Positions 5,934 through 9,583 of a stretch of DNA of 9,583 nucleotides are shown here, in pieces. The stretch comes from Candidatus Cloacimonadota bacterium (GTDB lineage Bacteria; Cloacimonadota; Cloacimonadia; Cloacimonadales; TCS61). The translations under genes were made by a program, and so were the position numbers. The DNA lies in contig JAGLWO010000601.1 in the NCBI GenBank assembly GCA_023133395.1, forward strand, positions 1 to 9,583, given 5' to 3'. The notes under the pieces are model-generated. The model made no database searches. It was given only the letters and a program-made list of their open reading frames with translations, and was not told where the DNA came from. Within the stretch, counting starts at the first letter, position 1, and each line of letters opens with the position of its first letter.

Positions 5934-7526
5934 ATGAAAAAGATTCAATTGCTTTTTTTATTATGTTTTTTTGTAACATTTCTTTCTTCTAAAACTTTTA
6001 TCCGTGAATACACCTATCAAGCAAGTGAAGCAGATAGTAAACTCACATCTCGTGCAATTTCTTTAGAGCAAGTTAAAAGGTTACTTCTCCAAGAAATTGG
6101 TGTTTATGTGCATTCTGAATTAGGACTGGAAACAACTGAAGTAAGTGGGGAGTTAAAAGAACTTACAGCAAAGCAAATTGAGATTATTTCTGCTGGCATT
6201 ACAGAAACTAAAATTATTGAAGAGACATGGAACGGTGTAACATATTACTTAAAAGCAGAAATTGATGCAGATGAAAATGATGTAATTATGCGCTTGGATG
6301 CAATTATTGCTGATAAGGTAAAAATTAAACAGCTTGAAGATTCTCGAAAACGCACTGAAAAAGCACTTACCGAAATTGAAAAGCTGAAACAACAACTTGC
6401 TCAAACCCAGGATGAAAATGAAAAACTGAAAATACAAAAAGAATACAAACAAAGCAGTAACCAGCTTACTGCAGAGGACTGGTTTCAAAAAGGAAATATT
6501 GCTTATTATATTAGAGAATTTGGAGATGCAATTCTTTATTATCAGAAATCTGTTGAATTGTATCCGTATGCTGATACATATAGTAATATGGGATTTGTTT
6601 ATGGGAAAAAAGGGAACTATAATAAAGCAATAGAATGCTATCAGAAAGCTATAGCAATAGATCCTGATTTTGCAGATGCATACTACAATATGGGAATTGC
6701 TTATGATAATAAAGGAAACTATAATAAGGCAATAGAATGCTATCAACAATCGATTGGGATTAATCCTAGTCTTGCATTAGCATATGTTAATATGGGAGTT
6801 GCTTATAATGATAAAGGCTTAAATGATAAAGCAATAGAATGTTGTCAGAAAGCGATTGAAATTAATCCTGATCTTGAAAAAGCATACAACAATATGGGAA
6901 TTGCTTATAAGCAAAAAGGCAACTATGATAAGGCAATAGAATGCTATCAGAAAGCAATTAATGTCAATCCTGATAATGCATTAGCATACAATAATATGGG
7001 AACTACTTATTATGATAAAGGTAACTATTATAAAGCAATAGAATGCTTTCAGAGTGCGATATCAATCAATCTTAATGATGCAAATGCCTTCTACAATATA
7101 GGAAATGTTTATTACGATATCAAAAACTATGATAAAGCAATAGAATGCTATCAGAAAGCAATTGAAATTAATCCTGATGATTCAAGTGCATACTTAAATA
7201 TGGGAGTTGCTTATGGAAAAAAGGATAACTTTAGCAGAGCAATAGAATGCTATCAGAGAGCGATAGAAATCAAACCTGATGATGCAAAATCATACTTCAA
7301 CATGGGACATGCTTATGGTAACAAAGGTAACTACGACAAAGCAATAGAATGCTTTCAGAAAACTATTGAAATCAATCCTGCTTATGCAAAGGCATACTTC
7401 AGCATGGGACTTGTTTATGTAGTAAAAGGGAACGACGAGAAAGGAATTGGATACATTCAGAAAGCAGCAAGATTAGAACATAAAAATGCTCAGGTTTTTT
7501 TAAGAGAAAAAGGAATTTCTTGGTAA
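5934..7526 (+). CDS. Exported TPR-repeat protein with N-terminal LPP20-like domain
   Basis: A 530-residue protein. M-K-K followed by a hydrophobic stretch to about residue 19 looks like a Sec signal peptide; Cys11 lacks a proper lipobox, so a lipoprotein is unlikely. Residues about 20-125 (R-E-Y-T-Y-Q-A-S-E-A-D-S-K, then L-E-Q-V-K-R-L-L-L-Q-E-I-G-V-Y-V) form a domain I recall from exported proteins of Bacteroidetes and relatives, with an LPP20/FlgT-like pattern. Residues about 127-175 are a Lys/Glu/Gln-rich coiled coil. Ten TPRs follow: a divergent one at 180-212, then nine of exactly 34 residues (213-518), the last degenerate. Family knowledge points to a protein-protein interaction scaffold, here probably periplasmic; partners are unknown. 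Cys occupies the same place in repeats 2-9 (235, 269, 303, 337, 371, 405, 439, 473, plus 304). GAAGG at 5925-5929 is four bases from the ATG. Confidence 0.85.
   Translation: MKKIQLLFLLCFFVTFLSSKTFIREYTYQASEADSKLTSRAISLEQVKRLLLQEIGVYVHSELGLETTEVSGELKELTAKQIEIISAGITETKIIEETWNGVTYYLKAEIDADENDVIMRLDAIIADKVKIKQLEDSRKRTEKALTEIEKLKQQLAQTQDENEKLKIQKEYKQSSNQLTAEDWFQKGNIAYYIREFGDAILYYQKSVELYPYADTYSNMGFVYGKKGNYNKAIECYQKAIAIDPDFADAYYNMGIAYDNKGNYNKAIECYQQSIGINPSLALAYVNMGVAYNDKGLNDKAIECCQKAIEINPDLEKAYNNMGIAYKQKGNYDKAIECYQKAINVNPDNALAYNNMGTTYYDKGNYYKAIECFQSAISINLNDANAFYNIGNVYYDIKNYDKAIECYQKAIEINPDDSSAYLNMGVAYGKKDNFSRAIECYQRAIEIKPDDAKSYFNMGHAYGNKGNYDKAIECFQKTIEINPAYAKAYFSMGLVYVVKGNDEKGIGYIQKAARLEHKNAQVFLREKGISW
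6570..7487 (+). repeat. Nine tandem 102-base TPR-coding repeats
   Basis: Nine consecutive 102-base units encode TPRs 2-10. The first eight all contain the identical stretch gcaatagaatg, encoding A-I-E-C with the same ATA and GAA codons each time, and most continue into ctatcagaaagc. Such synonymous-site identity suggests recent unit duplication or gene conversion rather than selection on protein alone. The last unit has drifted away. Confidence 0.85.
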
Positions 7527-7539
7527 AAGTTTACTCCCT

Positions 7540-7585
7540 CGTTACGAAATGTTTACTCCGGTTTTGACGGATGTATTTCGTAACG
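7540..7585. repeat. Inverted repeat between convergent genes, copy B of the cgttacgaa family
   Basis: Arms cgttacgaaat (7540-7550) and atttcgtaacg (7575-7585) are perfect 11-bp reverse complements around a 24-base loop. The loop holds a smaller stem tccg/cgga (7557-7560, 7568-7571). It sits 13 bases after the TPR stop and 34 bases before the stop of the convergent gene. A bidirectional terminator is possible by position, but neither strand shows an adjoining T-run. Confidence 0.7.
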
Positions 7586-7611
7586 CAATTGTACGCGAAG
7601 TTGAACTTCGC
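7576..7611 (+). repeat. 36-base dispersed repeat, copy B
   Basis: It matches 3769-3804 at 31 of 36 positions in direct orientation. Its second half is a 7-bp perfect hairpin, gcgaagt/acttcgc (7595-7601, 7605-7611) around tga; copy A has mismatches in the outer pairs of that hairpin. On the + strand the hairpin is followed within five bases by tttt, so a weak terminator role for the TPR gene cannot be excluded. Confidence 0.75.
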
Positions 7612-7619
7612 AATCTGTT

Positions 7620-9583
7620 TTAAAAATCCGGAGCTAAACTGAAATAGTAGGAAGGTTTACTGAAGTCGTATAAATCCGTATGCCAAGCAATATCAAACTT
7701 CAGAACAAAATAACCCATATTCAATCTGGGACCAAACCCGATACCCAATTTGAGATCTTTGAGCCTGTCATTTTCATAAAATCTCAAGTCTTTATTATCA
7801 GTCCATACGCTGCCTAAATCGATAAAAGCACTTCCCCTGAGTTGGTAGAAATAAAGCGGAAGCGGGAATGATAACTTCAAATTATCTATAAAAGGAAATC
7901 TTAGTTCGATGCTGGAAAGGAATTTTTTCTTACCTTCAATTTCCTTATTATATCCTCGAACACCGCTGAAGAAATCCATTACAAACCGCTGGTTTGTATC
8001 TCCAATGATAGCTCCTTCCAGAAGACGAAAAGCCAGGGAGTATCTCTTTTCAAAGAAAAGATATTTTCGAATATCGGAAAAAACTACAGAATAGCTTTTC
8101 TTTGTAGAAAAACTCCTGTTGAATAAAAGTGCACCTCTCCATCCGGAAACAGGTCCCACACTACCATAAATTGCATTATCGTGTACGAAAGTAATTTGAG
8201 GAGCACAAACAAGTTCAGTTTCTTTTATACTAAGGTTGTTAGGTGGGTCCTGCATATATTGAGGAAGATATTCTTCCAACCACTTTCCATTGATATCATC
8301 CCGCCAATCACGTTTAACGATATTTTTATAAAACAGGTTATCGAAATCTACCCGCCAGAATTTATTAAAAGGATATCGTAAAATCGTATAAATTCCGAAT
8401 TCACGTTCCCTCTCGCGGAAATAATCACATGGAGACTCATCAGCATAAATGACTTTGTAAACCCATTCATCGTTAAGATAGAAGCAACCAACCCCATAAT
8501 CTATGCGATGAGCAAGATAGAGGTAATTCAGGATTAAATCTGAGGTATCCAGGTCTCCTGAAATTCCAAGATTAATACCCAGAGAATGATTTCCCATCAG
8601 GTCGGAAAGACCGAATTGCAGTTGTGCGTAAGTTCCACCAGATGGTGAATATGCTACTCCACCCCAGAGATAATCCAGAGCAAATCGGGTTTTATAGGGT
8701 TTAATTAAAGGTTCATGTATTTCTGTAGGCTTTTTATCCAATTCGATATTGTATCTCTGGTTCATACTATCAATTTTAGTAAAATTCCCAATACCGATTT
8801 TAGTTACACTAGGAGAATATTCAGGCAATTCTTTCTTAAATTTCCTATCCGTTTTACCAAACACTTTGTAACGACTGATATCGAACTTTTCATAGAAATC
8901 ATCTTTGAATTCAAATCTTTCAGGAATTTTATAATCAGCATATTCCAGATCATCAAGGGGATTTGATCTTAAATAAATATCCCATCCACCATGATAATAT
9001 CCCGAAAATATCAATTCATCATCATTGGCACTGATATCACCTGCGAATACACCACCATGTACATTTGTAACTTGAGCTCTTTGTCCTGTAAGAATGTCTA
9101 TAACTTCGAAATTGGTTGTTATCTCCTTCTCCGAAACAAACAGAATTTTACTTCCGTCACTATTCCAGAACGAGAAACTATTATTCTGTTTATCATCCGT
9201 AACATTATAGAATACATTTTCCTCAAGGTCATAATAGAAAATATCACCGGTCAGTTTACTGAAAACCTGATCTCTTTTTATATCTTCATTCAATGTTCGA
9301 GCAGAGGTAAAGACTATCTTTTTATCATCAGGAGACCAGCGAGGTTGATTGTCATAATAATGATCATTTGTGATCTGGGTAATTTTTCCAGTTTCTATTT
9401 CATAAACATAGATATCATTCTTCAGGTCTTTCTGACCTGCAAAAGTTATTTTCTTGCCATCTTTTGAAACATCGATCTCGTAAATTGCATCGAACTGGGG
9501 GAATGAGAAGGTGTACACAATTTCCCCGGTTTTGAAGTTCATCACATAAATCTTATCACCAAAAGAGGTCTTTGATACAAAAG
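7620..9583 (-). CDS. TolB-like beta-propeller / BamA-type outer membrane barrel fusion (5' partial)
   Basis: The frame is open from the right window edge to the TAA at 7622-7620; in-frame codons continue upstream of the GTG at 9545-9543, so the start lies outside. About 654 residues are visible. The first part (about 9583-8940) is a PD40/TolB-type propeller with at least four blades of the form P-R-W-S-P-D-D-K-K-I-V-F or S-K-D-G-K-K-I-T-F, each followed by D-I-Y-V-Y-E-type strands. A linker (about 8940-8700) follows. The last 355 or so residues form a surface-antigen (Omp85) barrel, with V-R-G-Y at 7961-7950 matching the L6 V-R-G-F/Y motif of BamA, and a C-terminal A-P-D-F ending in Phe as outer membrane barrels do. 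No POTRA domain is visible. The family member BamA inserts barrel proteins; whether this fusion does so is unknown. It converges on the TPR gene. The barrel call is firmer than any function. Confidence 0.85.
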   Translation of the reverse strand, partial: FVSKTSFGDKIYVMNFKTGEIVYTFSFPQFDAIYEIDVSKDGKKITFAGQKDLKNDIYVYEIETGKITQITNDHYYDNQPRWSPDDKKIVFTSARTLNEDIKRDQVFSKLTGDIFYYDLEENVFYNVTDDKQNNSFSFWNSDGSKILFVSEKEITTNFEVIDILTGQRAQVTNVHGGVFAGDISANDDELIFSGYYHGGWDIYLRSNPLDDLEYADYKIPERFEFKDDFYEKFDISRYKVFGKTDRKFKKELPEYSPSVTKIGIGNFTKIDSMNQRYNIELDKKPTEIHEPLIKPYKTRFALDYLWGGVAYSPSGGTYAQLQFGLSDLMGNHSLGINLGISGDLDTSDLILNYLYLAHRIDYGVGCFYLNDEWVYKVIYADESPCDYFREREREFGIYTILRYPFNKFWRVDFDNLFYKNIVKRDWRDDINGKWLEEYLPQYMQDPPNNLSIKETELVCAPQITFVHDNAIYGSVGPVSGWRGALLFNRSFSTKKSYSVVFSDIRKYLFFEKRYSLAFRLLEGAIIGDTNQRFVMDFFSGVRGYNKEIEGKKKFLSSIELRFPFIDNLKLSFPLPLYFYQLRGSAFIDLGSVWTDNKDLRFYENDRLKDLKLGIGFGPRLNMGYFVLKFDIAWHTDLYDFSKPSYYFSLAPDF

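Noticed and set aside
6249..6749. A 166-codon open frame on the minus strand within the TPR gene.
   Set aside because: It is the antisense shadow of the TPR array and coiled coil: low-complexity, rich in Phe and Ile, with no ribosome binding site, and it overlaps a strongly supported gene.
8991..9467. A 158-codon open frame on the plus strand opposite the propeller.
   Set aside because: It is the shadow of the propeller-barrel gene, composed mainly of Ile, Phe and Tyr with no recognisable domain or convincing start.
7620..9545. Treating GTG at 9545-9543 as the true start of the propeller-barrel gene.
   Set aside because: In-frame codons continue without a stop to the window edge with propeller-like residues (F-G-D-K-I-Y-V), so the gene is truncated by the window.

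Overview
This 9.6 kb window looks like ordinary chromosome from a moderately AT-rich, Gram-negative bacterium. An outer-membrane Omp85-type barrel protein and an exported TPR protein imply two membranes. The AddAB-like pair, the GEGNGG-type phosphoglucosamine mutase and the dispersed intergenic repeats fit the Fibrobacteres-Chlorobi-Bacteroidetes side of the tree. My best guess is a Cloacimonadota-like lineage, but this rests on remembered protein style and repeats, not on a marker gene, and is weak.

Layout. Bases 1-3670 (+) hold a two-gene recombination-repair operon: the C-terminal end of an AddB-like nuclease, then a complete AddA-like helicase-nuclease that overlaps it by ATGA. Bases 3671-3870 are non-coding and packed with perfect short inverted repeats. 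Bases 3871-5211 (+) encode a complete phosphoglucosamine mutase-type phosphohexomutase (GlmM). Bases 5212-5386 are non-coding and carry an unusually GC-rich patch followed by two G-runs. Bases 5387-7526 (+) hold a probable two-gene unit: a very AT-rich two-transmembrane protein of unknown function, then an exported protein with an N-terminal stress/LPP20-like domain, a coiled coil and ten TPRs. Bases 7527-7619 are non-coding and contain a second copy of a 36-base palindromic repeat also found before glmM. Bases 7620-9583 (-) hold the C-terminal two thirds or so of a TolB-like beta-propeller / BamA-type barrel fusion, convergent with the TPR gene and running off the window.

How they work together. 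AddA and AddB should form one DNA end-resection machine for double-strand break repair. GlmM supplies glucosamine-1-phosphate for the cell envelope. The TPR protein and the barrel fusion are both predicted envelope proteins, but their opposite orientation argues against one operon. The small membrane protein and the TPR gene, lying between two repeat clusters and differing in base composition from glmM, are the most accessory-like part of the window. No RNA genes, CRISPR arrays, transposases or phage genes were seen. I found no clearly new system; the best leads are the shared palindromic repeats, the two-gene cassette, the cysteine ladder in the TPR array and the propeller-barrel fusion.
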